Positions 47,086 through 61,600 are shown, numbered from the stretch's first letter. The stretch is DNA of 64,000 nt from Setophaga petechia (GCA_024362935.1 JANCRA010000120.1:999501-1063500); one strand, 5' to 3'. Numbers and translations: made by a program. The notes: generated by a model not told the origin, from the letters alone.

Positions 47086-50000
47086 CATTAATACTTGAAA
47101 GGAAGGCGTCTTAGACAACTTTCTTTTACTTTTTGCAAAACACACTGCAGTCCTCTGTGCAACTTCTAGAGCACGATAGGAGATGTTTAGTGAGCAGGAA
47201 GGTTTTCTCCTTGTGAGACAGAGTGAAAAAGCTATTTGCTTAGATGTAGGTGACAAGAAACACTTACTGCAGTGCACTGAAAAGCTAACTGCTACACAGC
47301 ACTGCGATTGTGTTAGCAGCCTGCAAAGTGCTAGAAAACAGTACTTTCCCACTCTCTTGCCTTTCCCTTCACATTAATACTTGAAAGGAAGGCATCTTAG
47401 ACAACTTTCTTTTTCTTGTGTCAAAAGACTCTGCAGCCCTCTCTGCAACATCTACATCACGATGGAATTTGTTTAGTGAGCAGGAAGGTTTTCTCCTTGC
47501 GGGACATAGTGAAAAAGCTTTTTGCTTAGATGTAGGAGACAAGAAACACTTACTGCAGTGCACTGAACAGCTAACTGCTACACAGCACTAGGACTGTGTT
47601 AGCAGCTTGCAAAGTGCTAGAAAACAGTACTTTCCCACTCTCTTGCCTTTCCCTTCACATTAATACTTGAAAGGAAGGCATCTTAGACAACTTTCTTTTT
47701 CTTGTGTCAAAAAACTCTGCAGCCCTCTCTGCAACATCTACAACACGATGGAAGTTGTTTAGTGAGCAGGAAGGTTTTCTCCTTGCGAGACATAGTGAAA
47801 AAGCTATTTGCTTAGATGTAGGTGACAAGAAACACTTACTGCAGTGCACTGAAAAGCTAACTGCTACACAGCACTGCGATTGTGTTAGCAGCCTGCACAG
47901 TGCTAGAAAACAGTACTTTCCCACTCTCTTGCCTTTTCCTTCACGTTAATACTTGAAAGGAAGGCATCTTAGACAACTTTCTTTTTCTTGTGTCAAAAAA
48001 CTCTGCAGCCCTCTCTGCAACATCTACAACACGATGGAAGTTGTTTAGTGAGCAGGAAGGTTTTCTCCTTGCGAGACATAGTGAAAAAGCTTTTTGCTTA
48101 GATGTAGGTGACAAGAAACACTTACTGCAGTGCACTGAACAGCTAATTGCTACACAGAACTGGGATTGTGTTAGCAGCTTGCAAAGTGCTAGAAAACAGT
48201 ACTTTCCCACTCTCTTGCCTTTCCGTTCACATTAATACTTGAAAGGAAGGCGTCTTAGACAACTTTGTTTTACATTTTGCAAAACACACTGCAGCCCTCT
48301 GTGCAACTTCTACAACACGATGGAAGTTGTTTAGTGAGCAGGAAGGTTTTTTCCTTGCGAGACATAGTGAAAAAGCTTTTTGCTTAGATGTAGGTGACAA
48401 GAAACACTTACTGCAGTGCAGTGACAAGTTAATTGGTACACAGCACTGGGATTGTGTTAGCAGCTCTCAAAGTGCTAGAAAACAGTACTTTCCCACTCTC
48501 TTGCCTTTCCCTTCACATTAATACTTGAAAGGAAGGCGTCTTAGACAACTTTCTTTTTGTTGTTACAGAACACACAGCAGCCCTCTGTTCAACTTCTAGA
48601 ACACGATAGGAGATGTTTAGTGAGCAAGAAGGTGTTCTCCTTGGGAGACATAATGAAAAAGCTATTTGCTTAGATGTAGGTGACAAGAAACACTTACTGC
48701 AGTGCACTGAAAAGCTAACTGCTACACAGGACTGCGATTGTGTTAGCAGCCTGCAAAGTGCTAGAAAACAGTACTTTCCCACTCTCTTGCCTTTCCCTTC
48801 ACATTAATACTTGAAAGGAAGGCATCTTAGACAACTTTCTTTTTCTTGTGTCAAAAAACTCTGCAGCCCTCTCTGCATTATCTACAACACGATGGAAGTT
48901 GTTTAGTGAGCAGGAAGGTTTTCTCCTTGCGGGACATAGTGAAAAAGGTATTTGCTTAGATGTAGGTGACAAGAAACACTTACTGCCGTGCACTGAACAG
49001 CTAATTGCTACACAGAACTGGGATTGTGTTAGCAGCTTGCAAAGTGCTAGAAAACAGTACTTTCCCACTCTCTTGCCTTTCCCTTCACATTAATACTTGA
49101 AAGGAAGGCATCTTAGACAACTTTCTTTTTCTTGTGTCAAAAAACTCTGCAGCCCTCTCTGCAACATCTACAACACGATGGAAGTTGTTTAGTGAGCAGG
49201 AAGGTTTTTTCCTTGCGAGACATAGTGAAAAAGCTTTTTCCTTAGATGTAGGTAAAAAGAAACACTTACTGCAGTGCACTGAACAGCTAACTGCTACACA
49301 GCACTAGGACTGTGTTAGCAGCTTGCAAAGTGCTAGAAAACAGTACTTTCCCACTCTCTTGCCTTTCCCTTCACATTAATACTTGAAAGGAAGGCGTCTT
49401 AGACAACTTTCTTTTACATTTTGCAAAACACACTGCAGCCCTCTGTGCAACTTCTAGAACACGATAGGAGATGTTTAGTGAGCAGGAAGGTTTTCTCCTT
49501 GCGAGACAGAGTGAAAAAGCTATTTGCTTAGATGTAGGTGACAAGAAACACTTACTGCAGTGCAGTGACAAGTTAATTGGTACACAGCACTGGGATTGTG
49601 TTAGCAGCTCTCAAAGTGATAGAAAACAGTACTTTCCCACTCTCTTGCCTTTCCCTTCACATTAATACTTGAAAGGAAGGCATCTTAGACAACTTTCTTT
49701 TTCTTGTTACACAACACACTGCAGCCCTCTGTTCAACTTCTAGAACACGATAGGAGATGTTTAGTGAGCAAGAAGGTTTTCTCCTTGCGAGACAGAGTGA
49801 AAAAGCTATTTGCTTAGATGTAGGTGACAAGAAACACTTACTGCAGTGCATTCAAAAGCTAACTGCTACACAGCACTGGGATTGTGTTAGCAGCCTGCAA
49901 AGTGCTAGAAAACAGTACTTTCCCACTCTCTTGCCTTTCCCTTCACATTAATACTTGAAAGGAAGGCATCTTAGAAACTTTCTTTTTCTTGTGTCAAAAA

Positions 50001-50516
50001 ACTCTGCAGCCCTCTCTGCAACATCTACAACACGATGGAAGTTGCTAAGTGAGCAGGAAGGTTTTCTCCTTGCGAGACATAGTGAAAAAGCTATTTGCTT
50101 AGATGTCGGTGACAAGAAACACTTACTGCAGTGGACTGAAAAGCTTACTGCTACACAGCACTGGGATTGTGTTAGCAGCTCTCAAAGTGCTAGAAAACAG
50201 TACTTTCCCACTCTCTTGCCTTTCCCTTCACATTAATACTTGAAAGGAAGGCATCTTAGACAACTTTCTTTTTCTTGTGTCAAAAGACTCTGCAGCCCTC
50301 TCTGCAACATCTACAACACGATGGAAGTTGCTAAGTGAGCAGGAAGGTTTTCTCCTTGCGAGACATAGTGAAAAAGCTATTTGCTTAGATGTAGGTGACA
50401 AGAAACACTTACTGCAGTGCACTGAAAAGCTAACTGCTACACAGGACTGCGATTGTATTAGCAGCTTGCAAAGTGCTAGAAAACAGTACTTTCCCACTCT
50501 CTTGCCTTTCCCTTCA

Positions 50517-51086
50517 CATTAATACTTGAAAGGAAGGCGTCTTAGACAACTTTCTTTTACATTTTGCAAAACACACTGCAGCCCTCTGTGCAACTTGTAG
50601 AACACGATAGGAAATGTTTAGTGAGCAAGAAGGTTTTGTCCTTGCGAGACATAGTGAAAAAGCATTTGCTTAGATATAGGTGACAAGAAACCCTTACTCC
50701 AGTGCAGTGACAAGTTAATTGGTACACAGCACTGGGATTGTGTTAGCAGCCTGCAAAGTGCTAGAAAACAGTACTTTCCCACTCTCTTGCCTTTCCCTTC
50801 ACATTAATACTTGAAAGGAAGGCGTCTTAGACAACTTTCTTTTACATTTTGCAAAACACACTGCAGCCCTCTGTGCAACTTGTAGAACACGATAGGAAAT
50901 GTTTAGTGAGCAAGAAGGTTTTCTCCTTGCGAGACATAGTGAAAAAGCATTTGCTTAGATATAGGTGAGAAGAAACCCTTACTCCAGTGCAGTGACAAGT
51001 TAATTGGTACACAGCACTGGGATTGTGTTAGCAGCCTGCAAAGTGCTAGAAAACAGTACTTTCCCACTCTCTTGCCTTTCCCTTCA
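50517..51086 (+). repeat. Tandem duplication of a single 285-bp monomer
   Basis: The monomers at 50517 and 50802 belong to the same rare 285-bp subtype (agcatttgcttagatatagg, gaaacccttactcc). I see only two differences between them: gttttgtcc against gttttctcc, and gtgacaag against gtgagaag. Elsewhere this subtype occurs singly, so this is a local one-monomer expansion. Confidence 0.85.
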
Positions 51087-51372
51087 CATTAATACTTGAA
51101 AGGAAGGCGTCTTGGACAACTTTCTTTTTCTTGTGTCAAAAAACTCTGCAGCCCTCTCTGCAACATCTACAACACGATGGAAGTTGTTTAGTGCGCAGGA
51201 AGGTTTTCTCCTTGCGAGACATTGTGAAAAAGCTATTTGCTCAGATGTAGGTATCAAGAAACACTTACTGCCGTGCACTGACAAGCTAATTGCTACACAG
51301 CACTGCGATTGTGTTAGCAGCTTGCAAAGTGCTAGAAAACAGTACTTTCCCACTCTCTTGCCTTTCCCTTCA

Positions 51373-53941
51373 CATTAATACTTGAAAGGAAGGCGTCTTA
51401 GACAACTTTCTTTTTCTTGTGTCAAAAAACTCTGCAGCCCTCTCTGCAACATCTACAACACGATGGAAGTTGTTTAGTGAGCAGGAAGGTTTTCTCCTGG
51501 GGAGACATAGTGAAAAAGCTATTTGCTTAGATGTAGGTGACAAGAAACACTTACTGCAGTGCAGTGACAAGTTAATTGGTACACAGCACTGGGATTGTGT
51601 TAGCAGCTCTCAGAGTGATAGAAAACAGTACTTTCCCACTCTCTTGCCTTTCCCTTCACATTAATACTTGAAAGGAAGGCATCTTAGACAACTTTTTCTT
51701 GTGTCAAAAAACTCTGCAGCCCTCTCTGCAACATCTGCAACACGATGGAAGTTGTTTAGTGAGCAGGAAGGTTTTCTCCTTGCGAGACATAGTGAAAAAG
51801 CTATTTGCTTAGATGTAGGTGACAAGAAACACTTACTGCAGTGCACTGAAATGCTAACTGCTACACAGCACTAGTACTGTGTTAGCAGCTTGCAAAGTGC
51901 TAGAAAACAGTACTTTCCCACTCTCCTGCCTTTCCCTTCACATTAATACTTGAAAGGAAGGCGTCTTAGACAACTTTCTTTTACATTTTGCAAAACACAC
52001 TGCAGCCCTCTGTGCAACTTCTACAACACGATGGAAGTTGTTTAGTGAGCAGCAACGTTTTCCCCTTGCGAGACAAAGTGAAAAAGCTATTTGCTCAGAT
52101 GTAGGTATCAAGAAACACTTACTGCCGTGCACTGACAAGCTAATTGCTACACAGCACTGCGATTGTGTTAGCAGCTTGCAAAGTGCTAGAAAACAGTACT
52201 TTCCCACTCTCTTGCCTTTCCCTTCACATTAATACCTGAAAGGAAGGCGTCTTAGACAACTTTCTTTTTCTTGCTGCAAAACACACTGCAGCCCTCTGTG
52301 GAACTTCTAGAACACGATAGGAGATGTTTAGTGAGCAAGAAGGTTTTCTCCTTGCGAGATATAGTGAAAAAGCTATTTACTTACATGTAGGTGACAAGAA
52401 ACACTTACTGCAGTGCACTGAAAAGCTAACTGCTACACAGGACTGCGATTGTGTTAGCAGCCTGCAAAGTGCTAGAAAACAGTACTTTCCCACTCTCTTG
52501 CCTTTCCCTTCACATTAATACTTGAAAGGAAGGCATCTTAGACAACTTTCTTTTTCTGGTGTCAAAAAACTCTGCAGCCCTCTCTGCATTATCTACAACA
52601 CGATGGAAGTTGTTTAGTGAGCAGGAAGGTTTTCTCCCTGCGAGACATAGTGAAAAAGCTATTTGCTTAGATGTAGGTGACAAGAAACACTTACTGCCGT
52701 GCACTGAACAGCTAATTGCTACACAGAACTGGGATTGTGTTAGCAGCTTGCAAAGTGCTAGAAAACAGTACTTTCCCACTCTCTTGCCTTTCCCTTCACA
52801 TTAATACTTGAAAGGAAGGCATCTTAGACAACTTTCTTTTTCTGGTGTCAAAAAACTCTGCAGCCCTCTCTGCAACATCTACAACACGATGGAAGTTGTT
52901 TAGTGAGCAGGAAGGTTTTTTCCTTGCGAGACATAGTGAAAAAGCTTTTTCCTTAGATGTAGGTAAAAAGAAACACTTACTGCAGTGCACTGAACAGCTA
53001 ACTGCTACACAGCACTGCGATTGTGTTATCAGCCTGCAAAGTGCTAGAAAACAGTACTTTCCCACTCTCTTGCCTTTCCCTTCACATTAATACTTGAAAG
53101 GAAGGCGTCTTAGATAACTTTCTTTTACATTTTGCAAAACACACTGCAGCCCTCTGTGCAACTTCTACAACACGATGGAAGTTGTTTAGTGAGCAGCAAC
53201 GTTTTCCCCTTGCGAGCAAAGTGAAAAAGCTATTTGCTCAGATGTAGGTATCAAGAAACACTTACTGCCGTGCACTGACAAGCTAATTGCTACACAGCAC
53301 TGCGATTGTGTTAGCAGCTTGCAAAGTGCTAGAAAACAGTACTTTCCCACTCTCTTGCCTTTCCCTACACATTAATACTTGAAAGGAAGGCGTCTTAGAC
53401 AACTTTCTTTTTCTTGTTACAGAACACACCGCAGCCCTCTGTGCAACTTCTGGAACACGATAGGAGATGTTTAGTGAGCAGGAAGGTTTTCTCCTTGCGA
53501 GACAGAATGAAAAAGCTATTTGCTTAGATGTAGGTGAAAAGAAACACTTACTGCAGTGCAGTGACAAGTTAATTGGTACACAGCACTGGGATTGTGTTAG
53601 CAGCTCTCAAAGTGATAGAAAACAGTACTTTCCCACTCTCTTGCCTTTCCCTTCACATTAATACTTGAAAGGAAGGCATCTTAGACAACTTTCTTTTTCT
53701 TGTGTCAAAAGACTCTGCAGCCCTCTCTGCAACATCTACAACACGATGGAAGTTGTTTAGTGAGCAGGAAGGTTTTCTCCTTGCGAGACATAGTGAAAAA
53801 GCTATTTCCTTAGATGTAGGTGACAAGAAACACTTACTGCAGTGCACTGAACAGCTAATTGCTACACAGCACTGGGATTGTGTTAGCAGCCTGAAAAGTG
53901 CTAGAAAACAGTACTTTCCCACTCTCTTGCCTTTCCCTTCA
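51373..53941 (+). repeat. 9-monomer duplication, copy A (2569 bp)
   Basis: Monomers at 51373, 51659, 51941, 52227, 52513, 52799, 53085, 53370 and 53656 recur in order at +2569 bp. Shared rare markers include the 282-bp monomer, the cagagtgatag variant near 51610, gagatatagtg near 52357 and gcgagcaaag near 53213. Confidence 0.9.
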
Positions 53942-56510
53942 CATTAATACTTGAAAGGAAGGCGTCTTAGACAACTTTCTTTTTCTTGTGTCAAAAAACT
54001 CTTCAGCCCTCTCTGCAACATCTACTACACGATGGAAGTTGTTTAGTGAGCAGGAAGGTTTTCTCCTTGGGAGACATAGTGAAAAAGCTTTTTGCTTAGA
54101 TGTAGGTGACAAGAAACACTTACTGCAGTGCAGTGACAAGTTAATTGGTACACAGCACTGGGATTGTGTTAGCAGCTCTCAGAGTGATAGAAAACAGTAC
54201 TTTCCCACTCTCTTGCCTTTCCCTTCACATTAATACTTGAAAGGAAGGCATCTTAGACAACTTTTTCTTGTGTCAAAAAACTCTGCAGCCCTCTCTGCAA
54301 CATCTGCAACACGATGGAAGTTGTTTAGTGAGCAGGAAGGTTTTCTCATTGCGAGACATAGTGAAAAAGCTATTTGCTTAGATGTAGGTGACAAGAAACA
54401 CTTACTGCAGTGCACTGAAATGCTAACTGCTACACAGCACTAGTACTGTGTTAGCAGCTTGCAAAGTGCTAGAAAACAGTACTTTCCCACTCTCTTGCCT
54501 TTCCCTTCACATTAATACTTGAAAGGAAGGCGTCTTAGACAACTTTCTTTTACATTTTGCAAAACACACTGCAGCCCTCTGTGCAACTTCTACAACACGA
54601 TGGAAGTTGTTTAGTGAGCAGCAACGTTTTCCCCTTGCGAGACAAAGTGAAAAAGCTATTTGCTCAGATGTAGGTATCAAGAAACACTTACTGCCGTGCA
54701 CTGACAAGCTAATTGCTACACAGCACTGCGATTGTGTTAGCAGCTTGCAAAGTGCTAGAAAACACTACTTTCCCACTCTCTTGCCTTTCCCTTCACATTA
54801 ATACCTGAAAGGAAGGCGTCTTAGACAACTTTATTTTTCTTGCTGCAAAACACACTGCAGCCCTCTGTGGAACTTCTAGAACACGATAGGAGATGTTTAG
54901 TGAGCAAGAAGGTTTTCTCCTTGCGAGATATAGTGAAAAAGCTATTTACTTAGATGTAGGTGACAAGAAACACTTACTGCAGTGCACTGAAAAGCTAACT
55001 GCTACACAGGACTGCGATTGTGTTAGCAGCTTGCAAAGTGCTAGAAAACAGTACTTTCCCACTCTCTTGCCTTTCCCTTCACATTAATACTTGAAAGGAA
55101 GGCATCTTAGACAACTTTCTTTTTCTTGTGTCAAAAAACTCTGCAGCCCTCTCTGCATTATCTACAACACGATGGAAGTTGTTTAGTGAGCAGGAAGGTT
55201 TTCTCCTTGCGGGACATAGTGAAAAAGGTATTTGCTTAGATGTAGGTGACAAGAAACACTTACTGCCGTGCACTGAACAGCTAATTGCTACACAGAACTG
55301 GGATTGTGTTAGCAGCTTGCAAAGTGCTAGAAAACAGTACTTTCCCACTCTCTTGCCTTTCCCTTCACATTAATACTTGAAAGGAAGGCATCTTAGACAA
55401 CTTTCTTTTTCTGGTGTCAAAAAACTCTGCAGCCCTCTCTGCAACATCTACAACAGGATGGAAGTTGTTTAGTGAGCAGGAAGGTTTTCTCCTTGCGAGA
55501 CATAGTGAAAAAGCTTTTTCCTTAGATGTAGGTGACAAGAAACACTTACTGCAGTGCACTGAACAGCTAACTGCTACACAGCACTAGGACTGTGTTAGCA
55601 GCTTGCAAAGTGCTAGAAAACAGTACTTTCCCACTCTCTTGCCTTTCCCTTCACATTAATACTTGAAAGGAAGGCATCTTAGACAACTTTCTTTTACATT
55701 TTGCAAAACACACTGCAGCCCTCTGTGCAACTTCTACAACACGATGGAAGTTGTTTAGTGAGCAGCAACGTTTTCCCCTTGCGAGCAAAGTGAAAAAGCT
55801 ATTTGCTCAGATGTAGGTATCAAGAAACACTTACTGCCGTGCACTGACAAGCTAATTGCTACACAGCACTGCGATTGTGTTAGCAGCTTGCAAAGTGCTA
55901 GAAAACAGTACTTTCCCACTCTCTTGCCTTTCCCTACACATTAATACTTGAAAGGAAGGCGTCTTAGACAACTTTCTTTTTCTTGTTACAGAACACACTG
56001 CAGCCCTCTGTGCAACTTCTGGAACACGATAGGAGATGTTTAGTGAGCAGGAAGGTTTTCTCCTTGTGAGACAGAGTGAAAAAGCTATTTGCTTAGATGT
56101 AGGTGACAAGAAACACTTACTGCAGTGCAGTGACAAGTTAATTGGTACACAGCACTGGGATTGTGTTAGCAGCTCTCAAAGTGATAGAAAACAGTACTTT
56201 CCCACTCTCTTGCCTTTCCCTTCACATTAATACTTGAAAGGAAGGCATCTTAGACAACTTTCTTTTTCTTGTGTCAAAAGACTCTGCAGCCCTCTCTGCA
56301 ACATCTACAACACGATGGAAGTTGTTTAGTGAGCAGGAAGGTTTTCTCCTTGCGAGACATAGTGAAAAAGCTATTTGCTTAGATGTAGGTGACAAGAAAC
56401 ACTTACTGCAGTGCACTGAACAGCTAATTGCTACACAGCACTGGGATTTTGTTAGCAGCCTGAAAAGTGCTAGAAAACAGTACTTTCCCACTCTCTTGCC
56501 TTTCCCTTCA
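53942..56510 (+). repeat. 9-monomer duplication, copy B (2569 bp)
   Basis: Matches 51373-53941 monomer for monomer with scattered differences. The match ends after the 56225 monomer; the one at 56511 does not correspond to 53942. Confidence 0.9.
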
Positions 56511-57082
56511 CATTAATACTTGAAAGGAAGGCGTCTTAGACAACTTTCTTTTTCTTGTGTCAAAAAACTCTGCAGCCCTCTCTGCAACATCTACAACACG
56601 ATGGAAGTTGTTTAGTGAGCAGGAAGGTTTTCTCCTTGCGAGACATAGTGAAAAAGCTTTTTCCTTAGATTTAGGTAAAAAGAAACACTTACTGCAGTGC
56701 ACTGAACAGCTAACTGCTACACAGCACTAGGACTGTGTTAGCAGCTTGCAAAGTGCTAGAAAACAGTACTTTCCCACTCTCTTGCCTTTCCCTTCACATT
56801 AATACTTGAAAGGAAGGCGTCTTAGACAACTTTCTTTTTCTTGTTTCAAAAAACTCTGCAGCCCTCTCTGCAACATCTACAACACGATGGAAGTTGTTTA
56901 GTGAGCAGGAAGGTTTTCTCCTTGCGAGACATAGTGAAAAAGCTATTTGCTTAGATGTAGGTGACAAGAAACACTTACTGCAGTGCACTGAACAGCTAAT
57001 TGCTACACAGAACTGGGATTGTGTTAGCAGCTTGCAAAGTGCTAGAAAACAGTACTTTCCCACTCTCTTGCCTTTCCCTTCG

Positions 57083-58669
57083 CATTAATACTTGAAAGGA
57101 AGGCGTCTTAGACAACTTTCTTTTTCTTGCTGGAAAACATTCTGCAGCCCTCTGTGCAACCTGTACAGCATGATGGAAGTTGTTTAATGAGCAGGAACAT
57201 TTTCTCCTAGTGAGAGATAGTGAAAAAGCTTTTTGCTTAGATGTAGGTTACCACAGGCAGTTACTGCAGTGCACTGCAAAGCTAATAGATGCACAACACT
57301 GGGATTGTGTGCCCAGCTTGCAAAGTGATAGGAAACAGTACCTTTCCACTCTTCCTGCTTTTTCCATGCACATTACTATTCGAATGGAAAGAATTTTAGA
57401 CAACTTTCTTTGGCTTCTTGCAAAACACTCTGCACACCTGCCTGCAATCTCTAGAAGTCGATGGGAGATATTTTCTGAACTGGCTCAGTTTCTCTTTGCA
57501 AGACATGGGGAAAAAGCAATTTGCTTAGATATAGGTGAAAAGAGGCACCTACTACAGTGCACTGCAAGCTAATTGCTGCACAACACGCAGATTGTGTAAG
57601 CAGGTTGCAAACTGATAGAAAACAGTACCTCTCCCTTCTCCTGCCTTTTCTATTCACATTTCTATTTGAATGCAAGGCGTTTTAGACAACTTTCTTTTGC
57701 TTCTTGCAAAACACTCTGCACACCTGCCTGCAATCTCTAGAACTCGATGGGAGATGTTTTCTGAACTGGCTCAGTTTCTCCTTGCGAGACATGGGGAAAA
57801 AGCAATTTGCTTAGATGCAGGTGAAAAGAGGCACCTACTACAGTGCACTGAAAAACTAATTGCTGCACAACTCTGGGATTGTGTAAGCAGCTTACAAACA
57901 GATAGAAAACAGCACCTTTCCACTCTCCTGCCTTTTCCATTCGCATTACTATTCGAATGGCAGCAGTTTTGGACAACTTTCTTTTGCTTCTTGCAAAACA
58001 CTCTGCACACCTCCGTGCAACTTCTAGAAAAAATGAGAGTTGTTTTCTGAACTGGTACAGTTTCTCCTGAAGAGATATAATGCAAACGCTATTGGCTTAG
58101 ATGTAGTAACAATAGGCAATTATTACAGTGCACTGCAAAGTCAATCGTAGTAGAACACTGGGATTGTGTGTCCAGCTTGCAAACTGGTAGAAAACAGTAC
58201 CGATCCGCTCTCCTGCATTTTCCCTTTCCAGGAACATTCGAATTGATGGCTTTTTTGGACAAGTTACTTTTTCTTGTTGCAAAACACGCTGCAGAGCTGC
58301 CTGCAACCTCTAGAGCACGATGGGAGGTTTTTTGTGAACAGACACAGTTTCTCCTGGCGAGACATAATGAAAAAGCTTTTTGCTAAGGTGTAGCCGGCAG
58401 GAGACGCTAAAGACCAGGAGACGGAGCACTGTGCCTTTAAGCGCCGCTTCCGGGTGTCTCTCGGCCGTAGCTGTTCTCCGGAGCACGCCGCGATCGGCGT
58501 AACGACACCAGATTCTTCGCGCCAAGAAGCGTCTTCTCCTTCTCCGGGAAAAAGAGACTGCGGCAGCTTCTGAACGGCGAACTACGAAGCGGCACAAAAC
58601 TGGGATTGGGTAAGCACCTTTCAAAGTGATAGAAAACAGTACTTTCCCACTCTCTTGCCTTTCCCTTCA
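57083..58669 (+). repeat. Divergent monomer block, copy 8
   Basis: Same five monomers with the ttgctggaaaacattc left junction. Private changes include cagcatgatgg near 57167 and taagcacctttc near 58614. Confidence 0.94.
58393..58593. repeat. CpG-rich cassette, copy 8
   Basis: cgacaccag form; inverted repeats intact. Confidence 0.9.
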
Positions 58670-61600
58670 CATTAATACTTGAAAGGAAGGCGTCTTAGAC
58701 AACTTTCTTTTACTTTTTGCAAAACACACTGCAGTCTCTGTGCAACTTCTAGAGCACGATAGGAGATGTTTAGTGAGCAGGAAGGTTTTCTCCTTGCGAG
58801 ACAGAGTGAAAAAGCTATTTGCTTAGATGTAGGTGACAAGAAACACTTACGGCAGTGCACTGAACAGCTAACTGCTACACAGCACTGCGATTGTGTTAGC
58901 AGCCTGCAAAGTGCTAGAAAACAGTACTTTCCCACTCTCTTGCCTTTCCCTTCACGTTAATACTTGAAAGGAAGGCATCTTAGACAACTTTCTTTTTCTT
59001 GTGTCAAAAAACTCTGCAGCCCTCTCTGCAACATCTACAACACGATGGAAGTTGTTTAGTGAGCAGGAAGGTTTTTTCCTTGCGAGACATAGTGAAAAAG
59101 CTATTTGCTTAGATGTAGGTGACAAGAAACACTTACTGCAGTGCAGTGACAAGTTAATTGGTACACAGCACTGGGATTGTGTTAGCAGCTCTCAAAGTGA
59201 TAGACAACAGTACTTTCCCACTCTCTTGCCTTTCCCTTCACATTAATACTTGAAAGGAAGGCATCTTAGACAACTTTCTTTTTCTTGTGTCAAAAGACTC
59301 TGCAGCCCTCTCTGCAACATCTGCAACACGATGGAAGTTGTTTAGTGAGCAGGAAGGTTTTCTTCCTGCGAGACATACTGAAAAAGCTACTTGCTTAGAT
59401 GTAGGTGACAAGAAACACTTACTGCAGTGCGCTGAAAAGCTAACTGCTCCACAGCACTAGTACTCTGTTAGCAGCTTGCAAAGTGCTAGAAAACAGTACT
59501 TTCCCACTCTCTTGCCTTTCCCTTCACATTAATACTTGAAAGGAAGGCGTCTTAGACAACTTTGTTTTACATTTTGCAAAACACACTGCAGCCCTCTGTG
59601 CAACTTCTACAACACGATGGAAGTTGTTTAGTGAGCAGCAACGTTTTCCCCTTGCGAGACAAAGTGAAAAAGCTATTTGCTCAGATGTAGGTGACAAGAA
59701 ACACTTACTGCAGTGCAGTGACAAGTTAATTGGTACACAGCACTGGGATTGTGTTAGCAGCTCTCAAAGTGCTAGAAAACAGTACTTTCCCACTCTCTTG
59801 CCTTTCCCTTCACATTAATACTTGAAAGGAAGGCATCTTAGACAACTTTCTTTTTCTTGTTACAGAACACACAGCAGCCCTCTGTTCAACTTCTAGAACA
59901 CGATAGGAGATGTTTAGTGAGCAAGAAGGTGTTCTCCTTGGGAGACATAGTGAAAAAGCTATTTGCTTAGATGTAGGTGACAAGAAACACTTACTGCAGT
60001 GCACTGAAAAGCTAACTGCTACACAGGACTGCGATTGTGTTAGCAGCCTGCAAAGTGCTAGAAAACAGTACTTTCCCACTCTCTTGCCTTTCCCTTCACA
60101 TTAATACTTGAAAGGAAGGCATCTTAGACAACTTTCTTTTTCTTGTGTCAAAAAACTCTGCAGCCCTCTCTGCATTATCTACAACACGATGGAAGTTGTT
60201 TAGTGAGCAGGAAGGTTTTCTCCTTGCGGGACATAGTGAAAAAGCTATTTGCTTAGATGTAGGTGACAAGAAACACTTACTGCCGTGCACTGAACAGCTA
60301 ATTGCTACACAGAACTGGGATTGTGTTAGCAGCTTGCAAAGTGCTAGAAAACAGTACTTTCCCACTCTCTTGCCTTTCCCTTCACATTAATACTTGAAAG
60401 GAAGGCATCTTAGACAACTTTCTTTTTCTTGTGTCAAAAAACTCTGCAGCCCTCTCTGCAACATCTACAACACGATGGAAGTTGTTTAGTGAGCAGGAAG
60501 GTTTTTTCCATGCGAGACATAGTGAAAAAGCTTTTTTCTTAGATGTAGGTAAAAAGAAACACTTACTGCTGTGCACTGAACAGCTAACTGCTACACAGCA
60601 CTAGGACTCTGTTAGCAGCTTGCAAAGTGCTAGAAAACAGTACTTTCCCACTCTCTTGCCTTTCCCTTCACATTAATACTTGAAAGGAAGGCGTCTTAGA
60701 CAACTTTCTTTTACATTTTGCAAAACACCCTGCAGCCCTCTGTGCAACATCTAGAACACGATAGGAGATGTTTAGTGAGCAGGAAGGTTTTCTCCTTGCG
60801 AGACAGAGTGAAAAAGCTATTTGCTTAGATGTAGGTGACAAGAAACACTTACTGCAGTGCAGTGACAAGTTAATTGGTACACAGCACTGGGATTGTGTTA
60901 GCAGCTCTCAAAGTGATAGAAAACAGTACTTTCCCACTCTCTTGCCTTTCCCTTCACATTAATACTTGAAAGGAAGGCATCTTAGACAACTTTCTTTTTC
61001 TTGTGTCAAAAGACTCTGCAGCCCTCTCTGCAACATCTACAACACGATGGAAGTTGTTTAGTGAGCAGGAAGGTTTTCTTCCTGCGAGACATACTGAAAA
61101 AGCTATTTGCTTAGATGTAGGTGACAAGAAACACTTACTGCAGTGCACTGAAAAGCTAACTGCTCCACAGCACTAGTACTCTGTTAGCAGCTTGCAAAGT
61201 GCTAGAAAACAGTACTTTCCCACTCTCTTGCCTTTCCCTTCACATTAATACTTGAAAGGAAGGCGTCTTAGACAACTTTGTTTTACATTTTGCAAAACAC
61301 GCTGCAGCCCTCTGTGCAACTTCTACAACACGATCTAAGTTGTTTAGTGAGCAGCAACGTTTTCCCCTTGCGAGACAAAGTGAAAAAGCTTTTTGCTCAG
61401 ATGTAGGTATCAAGAAACACTTACTGCCGTGCACTGACAAGCTAATTGCTACACAGCACTGCGATTGTGTTAGCAGCTTGCAAAGTGCTAGAAAACAGTA
61501 CTTTCCCACTCTCTTGCCTTTCCCTTCACATTAATACTTGAAAGGAAGGCATCTTAGACAACTTTCTTTTTCTTGTGTCAAAAAACTCTGCAGCCCTCTC

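Larger units (their letters stand above)
47086..57082 (+). repeat. Regular satellite sub-array 8 (35 monomers, longest)
   Basis: Thirty-five monomers run from 47086 to 56797. Length variants are 49946, 50517, 50802, 53085 and 55654 (285 bp) and 51659 and 54228 (282 bp). The 53085 and 55654 monomers share a one-base loss (gcgagcaaag for gcgagacaaag). A 9-mer is duplicated at 51373-56510. This is the longest stretch without a divergent block or cassette. It contains no gene. Confidence 0.92.
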
